From Strongylocentrotus droebachiensis (lineage: Eukaryota > Echinodermata > Echinoidea > Camarodonta > Strongylocentrotidae): a DNA stretch of 64,000 bases. Every line of letters begins with the position of its first letter. Within the stretch, counting starts at the first letter, position 1. The stretch lies in the NCBI GenBank assembly GCA_035222895.1, contig JAVYIG010007530.1, positions 36,820 to 100,819 of the forward strand, given 5' to 3'. The position numbers were made by a program, and so were the translations under genes. Positions 46,641 through 59,592 of the stretch are shown one piece after another. The notes under the pieces are model-generated. The model was not told the origin of the DNA and searched no databases. It was given only the letters and a program-made list of their open reading frames with translations.

Positions 46641-47849
46641 AACGTATAGTTTATTTTGATGGATACTGTATATGGGGCAAAGGTCAGAGGATTTGTTTTC
46701 CCTACTTGAAGTGCCTGGTTAAAAAAATGTGTCCTCTCCTTAACAACCTAATGGCATACATTATATTGCTACCAGGGTGGTTAATGATCGCAATGATCAG
46801 TAGATTTTGTCAGTTACACACTTACAAATATTGCACTTTAAAATGTATTTAATATCAGACTATGTTGTGAGAATATTTCTGTCTTTGCATTCAGAAATTA
46901 CCCAATTACATAGAGGAATTAATGAAAATCAATACCAAAATAAAATTATAGCTGTTGACATGATATTTAATGAATTCTTATACTGAGTGGAACAACATAT
47001 CAATGTTTTCTTACATGAAGGAAGTGATTATACTATAAAAAAATAATTGTTTCTGTACATTGTTAACAATGGGTAACTCTGTTATGGAGAGGACATTCAG
47101 TTTAACATTGCATTAGTGTGAGATACTGACCATCTATAGATATGTAGATGGAAAATCACATTTCATGATATTAAATGGAGGCATATTATTATTGTATACC
47201 AGTGCCATAGATAGTGCAAGCCTCAGTGCTTTAATATATGAAGAAAATACCTGTTATGGAGAGGACACACTTTTAACGGAAAATAAAGTCATCAAATTAA
47301 CCAAGCAATAAAATATATATCACATATTTTGTTCATTGATTTGAGACATGTCCTCATTATCTAACATTCTGAAGATTATTTAAATAGAGTTTAGGCCCAT
47401 ATATATCATTTTAAGTCACTGCTGCTGGCCTCAATGTTATGGAGAGGACATGTTTTTTAATTTTAACGGAAAAGATGCCTTTTACAAAAATATTCATCAT
47501 TTTCACATTTATTGGTCAAATTTGGTCAAATAAGTTTTATGATGTTACATAGTGGCTGTGCTGACACTAAAACATTAAAATTTTACACAACTCTCAATAG
47601 ATTCATGTAAGATATCAATGAACATTATCAAAATTATGAAATGAGAATCCCTTTTCCGTTAAAAATGCACTAAAAATGCTGAAATTAACAGAAATAATGT
47701 TTGCAGTGTTATGAAAATTGAACTGTAGGTTGCTGTTGATAAGGTCCATCAAATAAAATGGCCAACATAAAATAATAATTGTTTAAAAGATGCCAAAATG
47801 GGGAAAACCCCATTTTTCAAAAAGTGTACACTTAACGTGAAATGACCCA

Positions 47850-48350
47850 GAACTTTAAACTGAAGAATATTGAATCATTAAAAAGGCATCATTTCCACAA
47901 ACTTGCAGAAGCACTTAGCTGGTAAGTCAATCGCATAGCACTTGAAGTCTAGATTTAGAATACTGTAATTTATTTGACAAACAATCATAAATAAAAGACA
48001 AGAAAAGCTTTATAGTCTAATAATATGTCCCTTGGGTACCTATGTGTTTGTCCATATATACATCTCTCTTATTTTTCTCTTCTCCTTAATTCGCTTAATT
48101 TGATAAATAATGGCAATAACTCATATTTTGAACGGGGAAAGACAGGAGACTGAGAAAAAACTGCTTTTTGCAAAGAAATGAAATAACAGATTGATACAGG
48201 AGGCAAACCGCTCAGCTTTCAGTTCAGTATAAATAAATCAAATTTTTAAAAATACCAAATTATATTCATGCCTGAGGTTACTGCAAAGTTGAGTAACATT
48301 AACAGTGTATAAAGGGAAAAACAGAAATTAAGTTTCCCTTATTCATCTCC
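47850..48350. other. No gene recognised
   Basis: AT-rich; nothing supported. Confidence 0.45.
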
Positions 48351-48361
48351 CTTCTTAAAAA

Positions 48362-48625
48362 AAAAAAACTTTCAATAAAAGTGGTTTATTTTGTTTTTGT
48401 ACATTCAAAAGGGTTTCCCATATGCAGAAAGTTGTATACCAGTAAAATTGTTTCATTGTAAAGCTGGATCAACAAAACAGTTTTATCTTTTTTTATATAA
48501 ACTTTCAATAAGAGAGCTTTATCTCATTTGTGTACATTTAAAAGGGTATCAAATATGCAGAAAGTTGTGACTGTATACCAGTAAAATTGTTTCATTCTAC
48601 AGCTTGGATCGAAACACCAGTTTTT
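48362..48625. repeat. Tandem duplication, unit about 130 bp
   Basis: Both copies contain ACTTTCAATAA(A/G)AG, TGTACATTyAAAAGGGT, ATATGCAGAAAGTTGT and ATACCAGTAAAATTGTTTCA. Confidence 0.85.
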
Positions 48626-48629
48626 ATTT

Positions 48630-49990
48630 CTCTAGACTCTTACATTTCTTACGAGCTCCCCTTCCATTTTCCCTGTACTAAAAAGTATTCAAAAATCTAT
48701 ATTTTCCCTTACAAAAATGTCAATCATTCACCTTACATTTAATTATTGTAAATATATTTTCTCCAATTATCCCATCCAAGTTTCTGGAAAGCATTACATT
48801 TTGATATCAATGATACCATTAGCTCTTAAATCACGATACTACCAGCATGTTCAAAGATTATAAAACTTTTCCCTCCCACAACTGTACCCTTAGAAAGTAT
48901 TTGTATCAATGTAATGGTGCCACATGATCAGATGGTATAGGATCAAATTGCATGGCCAAATCTACAGAATCCTTCCTTCTAACTTAAACAAAGTGGTACC
49001 AGTCTTATTATCCATCAATCATCGGGTCATTCAAAGTCACTGCTCTATTTAAGCAGATTTTTTTAAAATAATTTTTTAAAGGGTAATACTTCAAGTTGAA
49101 ATGTATAAAAAGGCAAATCATAGAAATAAGTTGGTAAAAGTTGGTAAAAGTTTCAAAGAAATTGGAGAGAGACAAAGTGATGAAAACATTACAAATTGTC
49201 ACACAATCAATGTGAATCCAAATTTTGTGGATAGGTAATTTGACTATGAGGTAATTGGGACAATTTTCCAGTTATTTTCGTGTTTGTAATACAATGAAAT
49301 ATTATGAATTTCCAGGACAGTCCTATACACTACTCTTTCTTTTAGCTGTTCTCGAAATACCTATTATAGGTAGATTCTTATTACATATCCCCCATTAAGA
49401 AAAGGTTCTTCCCAGCAATAGGATTGAGCAAATTTAGGGTCAATAATGCAAGATTTAGTACCTAATAATTACCCCTTCACAAAATCCTCATTACAATCTG
49501 AGGGACTAGAGAGGGAGAGGAAGTGATGAAAATATTTAATGTATTAAAAAACAGGAAAGTAACTGGAAAGAAACCTGCATAAAGTCATCCAACTAACTAC
49601 CTGTGCATTGGTTTTCACCGAAACAAAGAAGGGCACATGAAAAGATTCTCCACTTGATGGGTCAAACTGGTGGTCAGTGATTACTTATCTCGTTACCCTC
49701 TCTGTCCAAGTGCCTTCCTTTGCATCTCCTACTCAGGAAGTCCATAAGAGACCAATTTAGGAGGAAATTAAAACAAAATGGGAGCACTTCCTCGTCTTGT
49801 TAGGATGAATATAGAGGGCTGTGCTAATGACGAGTTGATGCGTGGGAAACCAGTTTAGGGCTTTCCAATGACATAATTAATGACATACTGAAAAACAACA
49901 TCATTTGTAAGGTGTATCTCTGCATCTTGACCCTGCCCCCCTCCTTGTTTACTCCGCCTCCCTTCTTCTTCCCTTCTGTTCTGCTATTCA
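48630..49990. other. No gene recognised
   Basis: No exon is supported. 49600-49900 is less AT-rich and could be regulatory, but I have no specific evidence. Confidence 0.35.
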
Positions 49991-49994
49991 TACT

Positions 49995-50360
49995 CTGTCC
50001 TTCATTCTCTCTCTTTCTCTCTCCCTATTCCTCATAACCCGGTTATGTCTGCTCCCTTCTCTCTACCCATCTCTCTCGCTCTCTCTCTCTCTCTCTCTTG
50101 CCTTCTCTTGCTCTCTCTCCCTCTCTCTCTATCCCTTTTCTCTCTCTCTCTCTGTTCCTACAATATATATATCTCTCGCTCTCTGTCCCTACAATGTATA
50201 TATATATATATATCTCTCTCTCTCTACCCCTCTCTATTTCTGTATGTCTGTCCGTCTCTGTCTCTCTCTCTCTCTCTCTACCCCCCCCCTCTCTCTCTCT
50301 CTCTCTCTCCCTCTCTCTCTCTCTCCTCTCTCTCATTGCCCCCCTCCCTCCTCCCCTCCT
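49995..50360. repeat. CT-rich microsatellite
   Basis: Imperfect (CT)n with (TA)n islands and short poly-C. All frames here are low complexity. Confidence 0.95.
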
Positions 50361-50559
50361 TGATCCTCCCTCCATTGATCTAGTTCACATAAGTCACTTG
50401 TGGAATTAAATAACTGATTAAAAAGTTAAAAATGGAGGGGGGATTGATCACTCCAAAACATCAAAATATGAATAGTCATCACTTGTACATGCCCCCCCCC
50501 CCTTAACATCCTTATTCATACCCCCTGAAATAACCCAAGTATTTCATAAAGTCTAGACT

Positions 50560-50805
50560 GGCTACGTTAAATAGTGGCTATTATGATGTCATTAATTTTT
50601 ATCACACATATCCTTCCTGATGTGGAGGCCAATTGCATAGTTGCTAATTGTCACCAATTTATAAAGATAAAGGCACACTTGTGTGTATGTGATGAATTAG
50701 TGCCTGCATAATTAAAAGACAAATGAAAGAATGGATCGAGTATGCTGGTAATTGCATGGGAAAGTTGTATTACTTCCCAGTAGTGCCATTCTCACTAATT
50801 GCACC
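50560..50805. promoter_or_regulatory. Cluster of homeodomain-type words
   Basis: ATTA/TAAT cores are dense, and AATTGCA(T) occurs three times (about 50631, 50751, 50798), with TAATTG and CAATTG words. This could be an enhancer but is also expected by chance in AT-rich DNA. Confidence 0.15.
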
Positions 50806-50879
50806 CGTTTTCAAGCATACCTGCCACCCTAAACACATTAAAATATATCTTGTTTCCTGTGATCTTTCATTGTAACAAC

Positions 50880-51230
50880 ACTCATATCACTCCACAGTGC
50901 AATTTTGTTTTGGGTTGTGCGGTCTATATTTTTTTAAAATTTTTGCTCATGTTCTACTTTGTTTTGGTTTTGGGGTTCTTTTGTTTTGTTGTTGTTTTTG
51001 TTGTCATTGTTTATTCATATATCATTTTGTATGATTCTTTTATTAGTTTTACTGCTTATGGTGGCTGTCCAGACAAATCCACCAAATTCCTATTTTTTTA
51101 CTGTCAATATTTTGCTATTTTAATAATAATGATGTATACCGGTAAGTAGTATTTATTTTATATTTACGATATGTTGATGTTACTGTTTTTTATGGAACTG
51201 AATAAATACTGAATTGAAAGAATTGTTGTT
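50880..51230 (+). mobile_element. Probable LINE 3' end
   Basis: A long T/G-rich UTR ends TATGGAACTGAATAAATACT then GAATTGAAAG, a typical LINE 3' end. The plus frame 50799-51149 is hydrophobic because of T-richness and is not a gene. Confidence 0.4.
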
Positions 51231-51312
51231 TTTGTAACAACCCTCTGAAATTAGACCTACAGTGTGAGCAGCAAACATCATTCAACAATATCATTCAAAG
51301 CAGATTTGAAAG

Positions 51313-51489
51313 TACAGTGAAACCTGCTTCAGTGACCACCTGTAAATAAAGACCATCTACCATATCCATAAATACCACATTTTTTGTTTCCTTTGACAAT
51401 CTGTTCTCATAGAAACTTGTACATTAAGACCACCTGCCTATGGAGACCACTCTTCTTGTCAGTCTTATTTGTATACAGGTTACACTGTA
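51313..51489. mobile_element. Short MITE, same family as 2002-2183
   Basis: TACAGTGAAACCTG at the left and CAGGTTACACTGTA at the right are inverted repeats with TA flanks. The inside again has repeated GACCACCT/GACCATCT blocks. Confidence 0.7.
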
Positions 51490-52325
51490 TGTTGAAATAA
51501 TATTTGTCTTCAGATAACATTTATTAGCCAGTGAGGAGAAGCGAGTATGTAATACGTGTACCGGATAGTAGAAAGAGACAGCATGTCCAATAGTCATACT
51601 GTACTTGTACCCATTCACTTGGTTTTGCAGAAACAGACTGAAGTACCAGCAAGTTTAAATATCACTAGATTGAAAAAATTGAAAGTCATTATCACCAATG
51701 TCAACAGACAGGACAAGAATATGCTAGTAGCCATAAAAAAGGATTATTTTACAAAGACAGGATTTCTCCAAGGTACCAGGCAACAAAACAAAAGCAGTGT
51801 TTTTATCTCAAACAGGACTTTCACTGGCAAGAACTTAACAAAATTGAAATGTGCTCTCCTAACAATGTTATATGTATGGTATTGTGTATTTTGCCATGTG
51901 CATTTTTAGAAATACACATCTAAAAAATTGTATACTGTCTTAATTTGACTAAATATTTCAATTAGCGCATTGTTAAAAATTGCACTGCAGGACAAACAAA
52001 CAAACAAAAAAATGTCATATTTGACCTAAATTATGTTTGTGCCCTTTTACTCAGTATATACATGTAGGATGAATTATAAATATACTTTGCAGTCCATTAT
52101 TGCATTTTTTACTTTCTTTCCCAGCCTCTAGGGCACCCTGAAATGCATGCATGATACGATCGTAATGGAAATACTAACTGCATGCCATAGGCTTCGCTAA
52201 TGGGCAGTCAAAGTGGACATACTCGTAAATGGGTTGTGCAAAGACAGAGTATATAATGCACAAGTTGTGCGTATTGTATCACTCCATGTGGATAGATACA
52301 ACATGTTTGTGAGAGTATATCTACA
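51490..52325. other. No gene recognised
   Basis: The plus frame 51556-51909 (117 codons) has no recognised domain or splice context. Confidence 0.35.
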
Positions 52326-52327
52326 CA

Positions 52328-52391
52328 GAGAGAGAGAGAGGGGGAGGGAGACAGACATACAGACAGAGAGACAGATAGCCAGAGAGAAAGG

Positions 52392-52437
<46 letters not shown>

Positions 52438-52530
52438 GAGACAGAAAGAGAGAGGGGGGGAGAGACATACATACAGAGACAGAGGGACAGAGATGGAAGG
52501 AGAGACAGAGATGGAAAGAGAGACAGAGAC
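52328..52530. repeat. GA-rich microsatellite
   Basis: (GA)n with GACA and GATGGAA(A/G)GAGAGACAGA repeats. Confidence 0.95.
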
Positions 52531-52626
52531 ATAGAGACACTTTGATTTGATGTTTATAAAAACAAATATCTAGTTTATTTGCATCGATTTCCACTCAAAA
52601 AAATTAACCCTATTTAGCTCTCCCCA

Positions 52627-52641
52627 CCCCCCCCCCCCCCC
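52627..52641. repeat. Poly-C tract
   Basis: Run of 15 C. Confidence 0.9.
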
Positions 52642-52644
52642 TCC

Positions 52645-53445
52645 TCCATTGACTTTTGAAAACTAGTAATATTAAAGCAAAAACACACAGATTCATTTGT
52701 ATGTACGTATAGAGCATGTATTTACATACGTTCAATAATGATGTTTCTTAAATTCAGAAAAGATTTTAAGATGATTGAAATGTGGTCTGTTTAAAGATTA
52801 ACAATTAAATTTATAAATTAATTCAATTTAAAGTTTGGCAAAAGCAATTGTAAAAGCAAACACATACATTAAACAGACACAAGTATAATCCATCAAATTA
52901 ATTAAAGAAGTGAAAATAAATCTGTCAACATGTATTCTCGATATAATCACACTGAAAAACAACATAACACTGATTGCCTATGAATACTTTATGTGACTCG
53001 AAATGTAATACCGTAAATGGGTAAACACAAATGGAATATATAGAAACAGACAAAACTTCAATCCATCTCTATAGAACAAGCCCCGGCCTGTCTTCTTCCA
53101 GATATCAAATTCCCCGCAAACAGAAACAAAAATGACATACTACGCCTCTCTGGTATTAAAATCATTGCATTGCTACCCATGAGACGGGACTGATGTTCCA
53201 ATTCCCACACGCCTGCCTGCCGGAGAAACCCTAGTCCCAGCTACTTTAATCCATGTCATTGTCACCGCCACAATCAAACATTGCATTTATGATTCATCAC
53301 ATTGCCAGAGGTCTCCGGATTACTGCCATTTATTATACGTATCCTTTTTCATGATTAAAAAAAGGCAAGAAAGACCCCCCCAAAAAAAAAAATTTAAAAA
53401 AAATACAAAAATACAAAAATTGCATCTCCAGATCCAATTTCTCTT
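52645..53445. other. No gene recognised
   Basis: 53080-53350 is less AT-rich than its neighbours. No exon or known motif. Confidence 0.35.
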
Positions 53446-53465
53446 TCGAGAGGAGACATTTTTTA

Positions 53466-53765
53466 ACTGAACCGTACAAAAGTTTGTTCATTCATCCAAT
53501 TTCATATGGTATGCAGAATACAATTGTATGGTGGAGGGATTATTTATTTGATCTGTGGATATTTCATTTCAATCACATTGTTTCTGTGAGAATCTCCCCA
53601 AAATAGCATCTCAAGTTACTCAACACAAAGGATTTTTAACAGAACATTATGAGTTTTGCCCCTTTTATATGTGCTCATATGGTATGCAGCAATTCAATCA
53701 CAGATTGCAGAAATAATTCATTTGACATATAGATATTTTATTTCAATCATAATTTTTCTGTGACT
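53466..53765. repeat. Tandem duplication, unit about 190 bp
   Basis: Shared blocks are TCATATGGTATGCAG, TTATTTGA/TCATTTGA, GATATTT(C/T)ATTTCAATCA and TTTCTGTGA. Confidence 0.8.
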
Positions 53766-53769
53766 GCTA

Positions 53770-54075
53770 TTTATCTCTGTCTCCTCCCCTCTCTCTCTGT
53801 CTCTCTGTCTCTGTTTCTCTCTCTCTCTCTCTCTCTTTCTCTATCTCTTTCTGCCCTCTCTCCTCCTAGCTCAACTCCACTCCTCTCCCCCCCCCCTCTC
53901 TCTCTCCTATATCCCCCTTTCCTCCCCTCTCCTTTTCTCTACATTCTCTCACTCTATTCCTCTCTCCAATCCCCCTCCCCTCTCTCTCTCTCTTTCCCTC
54001 CCGAACCCTCCCCTCCTTGATATCCCTCTCTCGCAAACTGTCTCTCTCTCTCTCTCTTTTCAGCTCTACCCCTCT
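53770..54075. repeat. CT-rich microsatellite
   Basis: Imperfect (CT)n with C-rich islands. Confidence 0.95.
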
Positions 54076-54079
54076 CCCT

Positions 54080-57000
54080 ACCCCCTCCCAACATGCATAC
54101 TTTCAACATATTTTTCTTTAATATCCATAGAATATTGCTCAATGTTTACATAAAAAACAATCTCCTTATCAAACTAATAAACTGCAACTTTGTATCCAAC
54201 AATAAAAGACTTCCAACATATTATATACTCATACCGATAGTTCTCCTTTATGAGTATTTCACAAGAGAACGAACTCAGAGCCATATCATCCAAGCTTAGA
54301 TCATTTAATTATGATTCACTTTTACAGATAATAATCCATATGACACACCACAAATAGAAAAGAGAGAGTATTCATTGGAGCACGATCTTATGAAAACACG
54401 AAGAGCGTTAAAGAAATTCCAATGTACATCAAGAAAATTTCATCTCGTTTCATGAAAACGGGATGTTTTGATGTTGAAATATGTGTGAGGAAGCTTTCAT
54501 CGAAGGAGAATGGAGCCATTGGAGGTGTAATGTCCAAGCAAAAGAGAGCCGCCAAGGTATTTTTCTGCCTCAGCTAACCCCACTGATGCAGAAAAGAGGG
54601 GTAATATAGAGGATGCTGGTATGATGTTGCCTTGGATTCTGTTGAGAATCAATACCGGTGTCAAGAGGATAAAGCATCGGCAGAGAGCCAGAACAGCATT
54701 AAACCATATATTTTAACACAGAGTTAACGCCCTTATGGCTTTCATCACCGACAAAAATCCCAGATACCAGAGAAAGGTGTTGGGAGGTGAGCGAAAAGTA
54801 CAGTCGGTTAAAAAGCATCTTAAAATTCCAATACAGAGCTCGAGGTAGGATGCAGACAGCAATAAACCGTGCAAAGAATCACTTTGCGTGAGAAAGTGCA
54901 CAGGAGTGGATGAAAGCTTGCCTATACCAATTCTTAAGGTTTGGTAGAAGCTTAAAGTGCAAGGTATCTTAAAGTTGGCATTTAACTTTGGAAAATATAA
55001 GGAATGATAAGTCCACAAGGAGAAGGAGATCGAGCAAGATGATATGAATTGTTATGATGGTATTTTTTGTTAACTAATCATCCGGTTTATTATAGAGATG
55101 GTTCATGTTTTACAGAATGTAAATTTGAGACAATCTGGTATACCATAAATATTAAACAATACAATGGACCACCCTTTGAAGTTTGAGTTAACATTTCATT
55201 TATCTACATGCAGCATAAAATGTCTTGTTCAAACATCTATACTGATCTAATATTATATTTTACCTGGATTCAAACAAGAAAAAACAGGGCTACAATATTG
55301 TTCATCATCAACAACAACAATAGCAACAACAAAAGACAAGACCTTCATATGTGATTCTTCTCGCTCTTCAGGAATAAACACCAATTTCTTCTCCCTCACT
55401 CCTTATTTCTACTACTGTATCTAATTCCTGCACCCATCTTCCACAAATGACTGTCTCTTTCCCCAAAGATCCAATCCCAAATTTGCTCCCTTTAATCTCC
55501 AAAAGCAGAGATTTTACTTAAAAACCGACCTGCCCCAGGCATCGCTCCGCATAAGCTTGCAGCAGTTAAGTCACCAAGCAATTAACTTTAAGTGAAGACC
55601 ACGTTCTCAATTTAGGCACCCATCGTTTTGTCTGCGCCGTCTTCCAGCCTTAAAACGTGTCTTTTGAGGGGGTGTTCATTTTCCAGGGTATCTAAAGCAG
55701 AAAATTGGCGGCAGTTTCTCTTGATTGAATTACCCTTTGTGGTGTAATCCTCCCAAGAAAACGGCTGTGAATTAAATTAACTGTATATTTGGGGGCAGGA
55801 TTATAGTAGATTGATACTGATTTCTCTTGTGTTCGTTATCAAATACAATGATTCCATATTTTGCCTCAAGCACATCTTAACATTTTCAGACAGAAAAATA
55901 ATCTAGTTGCCTTACAGATAGTTTGAAGAGCCTCACAGACTTGTTATTTTCCTCCAATTCAACACTATTATTCAATTTAGATGTTCTATGTGAAATAGTA
56001 AAAAATAGACGTGTGCCAATTAGGCTAGTATATGGAACAGAATATAGATCTTGATTTATGAAAGAGAGTGCAAACTCTGCTTTAGGCTGCATGGACATAA
56101 ATAGGATATAAAACTGTGGAATTGTGTCTTCCTTTTCATAAGATTTGAATAGTCAACGGTCAAATGAAAACAAGACAATGGCAGGTCATGTCTTTCAAAT
56201 GACAATATAAAGCACAAAGCAAACTATCTTTTGAAAGCACCATGGTAAATTGATATTTTTAATCCCCATCAGTTAAAAATTTATCATAGTATTGACCAGG
56301 TCAATTCTTTTTCTGTCTCTTTTTACACATGACAATGAAATAGAGGAATCATGCAACGACAATTCCATAGAAAGAATATTTGAGAGCAGATATACAATTT
56401 AAACATTTTCTCACACTGAAAGCAACCTGATACCTTTCATTAACTTTTTGAAAAACAAATGATTTCATATAATGTGTAAGAATTTCAATTTACATTATGA
56501 TGTCATATAACCAGAGGGCCAAAGTCTAATATCATTCTCAGTTTTTGAGTTGGTTGCCACTACCAAACAAACTAAGCACACCTCATTTATTTGAAAGATT
56601 TTATCATAATACACAATATTTCAGGTGTGTTTTTTGTAGCGGTTACCCCTTTGGCCCTTGTGACAAAAAATAGTATTTTGTAAATAATATTTTAAGGAAA
56701 CCTTCATCAACCATGAGTTTGGTGCTAAATCTGAGACTTCATTAAACTTAAATAGCTTGAACTTTGAAAATGTCATTTCCATACAGACAAAAACAGTGCA
56801 GAATTCTGGCAAAGATGGGACAAGAGACAAGGGGTTTAAGAAGAAGAAGGAGATGGGAGATGGAGAAGATATGGAAGAAGAAAGAATTGATAAGGGAGGG
56901 GTATTACCACAAACTGCTCATTCTCTTGAAATTAAAATCAAGATCCACTGACAAATTACTCCTGATGAAGCATGGTAGGATATTAAGAAATAATCCCTAA

Positions 57001-57150
57001 CACAACAGGAGATCGAACTCCCATTCGTGGACTAGGTATGGACAAGAGATCACAATTGGTTACACACCAATCGTCATGTGTAATCTAATACATATTAACT
57101 CCCATTCAATCATCGCTGTAATCACAGACCACAGACAATGCTTGGGCTTA
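54080..57150. other. No gene recognised
   Basis: Short frames on both strands (for example 54713-55018 minus) lack domains. 54380-55050 and 55560-55780 are less AT-rich and may be conserved non-coding DNA, which only a comparison between species could show. Confidence 0.3.
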
Positions 57151-57156
57151 ATGAAT

Positions 57157-57485
57157 CAGGTCTTTAATTATCTGGCAGAATCTCTTCCAATTTACCTGCT
57201 TAGAGCCAGGAGGGCGTTACTGCGCGTTTAATGATGTTGGTTGATGTCTTTCTGGCTTTGGGAAGGTGATTAGATGGCTTTGTTTTATGCAGTTGGGATA
57301 GATAGAGAGAAGATACAGAGAGCATGGTCTTTAATTACTGGCAGAATCTCTTCCAATTTACCTGCTGATCGAGAGCCAGATGGGCGTTAACTGTGCTTTA
57401 AACAATGTGGGTTAGTGCCTTTCTAGCTTTAGGAAGGTGAGTTGATGGTTTTGTTTTAAGCTGCTGGGAGAGATAGAGAGAATTA
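57157..57485. repeat. Tandem duplication, unit about 160 bp
   Basis: Two copies share GGTCTTTAATTA(T)CTGGCAG, AATCTCTTCCAATTTACCTG, GAGCCAG, GGGCGTTA and GGTTTTGTTTTA/GGCTTTGTTTTA. Confidence 0.9.
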
Positions 57486-57534
57486 GATTTAGAATTAGAA
57501 TTAAAATTAGAGCATGGGATAGATTAAAAGATGG

Positions 57535-57910
57535 GAGAGAGGGACTTTGGAAAGGTTAGAGTTGATGGGAAAAGGAGAGGATAGTAGCGTGGAAAAACAT
57601 AGAGATGGGAAGAACAAAACAATAGAGAGAAAGTGATGGGAGGGGGGAGAGAAGGGGGAGTGAGAGGAGAGAGAGGAAGAGAGACAGTGAGAGGGAGGGA
57701 GAGGGGAGGGAGAGGGGAGGGAAAGGGGGAGAGATAGCTCTAGAGAGAGACAGAAGAAGAGAGATATATGTAGGGAAGAGACAGACAGAACAAGACAAAG
57801 ACACACAAAAAAGAGAGAGAAAGAGAGAGAAAGAGAGAGAAGGAGAGAAGTGGGAGGGAACTAAAGCAGAATAAACATTTGTAGATAGAAATACAGTACA
57901 TAGAGAGAGA
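57535..57910. repeat. GA-rich microsatellite
   Basis: Imperfect (GA)n with GGGAGAGGGGAGGG units. Confidence 0.9.
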
Positions 57911-59590
57911 GTGATCAAAAGAGAGGCAAAATCAAAATATTGTACCAGTAGAGTTTCTTTGTTACAAACAAAATTCTAAATAAAAAACTGGAAAATACCC
58001 TGAAATCCTAAAAAAAAACTTTAACCCTCCCTCCCCCCCCCCCCCCCTTTAATTAAACCTGTGAAAGATAATGCAAGGTTGGAGACGAGTACAGAAGTGG
58101 AGAGCATGTTTCTTCTGAATGCATCTATGATTTTAGCATCTACTAGAGGTCCTGCTCTACTGGATATGACGGCCCCCTACAGACGGCGAAGCTTTCATGC
58201 AAAAACCACACCATAAGTGCCAATTTTGAGAGTTTGTCACTAACACATATTGTCAGTTCAGAGACTAAAGGGCATTAAAGTATACGACTTAATGTCCTTC
58301 TGGGTCCGAAAAGACAATATAGCACTGCAAGCTCTGGTGAAGACATTTATTAGAACACAAAAGGGCTATCGATCTTGCTTCTGAATATATTATATGACTC
58401 TATACTTTCCTGACAGCATCTTAGGTTGTCTGTTTGGTGGCAAAAGGGTATCAACTTCATATACTTTTGCAGAGTGTTTATATACCATTGTGGCTTTTAA
58501 CTTAAAGGATATTCACTAATAATTCTTTATTCCTAAAAGCAAAAATTATATTCATATTTTAAAGATTCAATGTTTTCCTTAAAGCAAATCATGAGTTCTG
58601 ATGATGGAATTAATAAATTGGCAAAAAATTAATTCTGAATTGAGAACCACAAAGTAGGAACAACTTCGTTCGTTTAGACAAGCAAAACAATCAATACAGG
58701 ATCATATAAGCTTGCTTGGTATCAAATCAACTGAAATGTACAAGTCATGATAGCTCAAGAAACTGTATTTTATGCCACTGGGTCGAGACAACTTCCTCAA
58801 TTCTCTTAGCTTTTATTGTCCATCACTCTGCTATCCTATATCTACCAAGATCATTTACCAGATATATAGTTCAATGGCATCTGTGACAACTCGTGTATAA
58901 GTTTGTATGAGAATTGATTTTCCCTCAGAATAGATGATTATCTTAAACCAGGGAGATCTTAGTTTTGTCCTTAAATTATTACCCTATAGTTCTGATGTTT
59001 CATGTTCTCTGTAGTACCCTCTAGTCTATACAAGGCTTAAAACTATCTTTTTTACAGGCGAGTCCAAATTTCAACTCTTAGGATCTGCACTGGACCTCCG
59101 TTTCAATCTTTCAAATTTGGAGAGTCTATAGAGTTTAAATAGGATAGGGGTGAAGGATATACACCTACTGCTGTTCCTGTTGAGCCCCGCTTTAGATGAA
59201 CATTTTTCCTACCACACCACAGACAGGATGCGGTAACCATCGGCTAAAGAAGATATTTCAGGGATGGAATCTTGCGGAGCTTGATCAGAGGATTTCTTAT
59301 GAGCCTACAGAATATGGAATGATGTTGAAACAGATGTGTCCTCCATCTGAAGTCCCACATACCCAGCTGTGTGTGGGTATCATCTATCAGTATCACTAGG
59401 TTGAGACAGGGATGATGATGGCGAGAGGATGAGAGGATGAGAGGATGAGGATGAGAGAGAGATTTCAGAGGTATCTCGTCATTTTCATCACTCTCACTTG
59501 TCATTTCAATCATACATCCGTGTCGTCCCTTTGTTTCTGATCGGTCTCGATTGTGGCCAGACAGCTTGGCATGCTGAGAGCCAATACTGT
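57910..59590. other. No gene recognised
   Basis: Includes a 15-base poly-C run (58033-58047) and a GAGGATGA repeat (about 59424-59450). The plus frame 59196-59399 is discussed under rejected items. Confidence 0.35.
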
Positions 59591-59592
59591 GG

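Larger units (their letters stand above)
43557..47849. mobile_element. Candidate 4.3-kb element with long terminal inverted repeats
   Basis: The left end TGGGTCATTTCACATTAAGT and GTACACTTTTT is matched at 47819-47849 by AAAAAGTGTACACTTAACGT and GAAATGACCCA in inverse, about 31 bp with one or two mismatches. AAGTGTACACTT inside the repeat is a perfect palindrome. The flanks (AGAT/AGAA) give only a doubtful 4-bp duplication. Inside, a motif like GTTATGGAGAGGACAyTTTGTTTAAC recurs (43751, 44114, 44266 partial, 44510, 46718 inverted, 47080, 47253, 47436). The middle (about 45300-46650) is of different composition and probably a separate insertion. No transposase was recognised. Confidence 0.65.

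Noticed and set aside
59196-59399. Plus-strand frame with an acceptor-like border and a W...YEPTEYGMM stretch, loosely like protein phosphatase inhibitor 2
   Set aside because: Only a handful of residues agree at similar spacing, the following PxTP-type segment is absent, and no donor or neighbouring exon is seen. A profile search with the inhibitor-2 family would decide; I do not call it.
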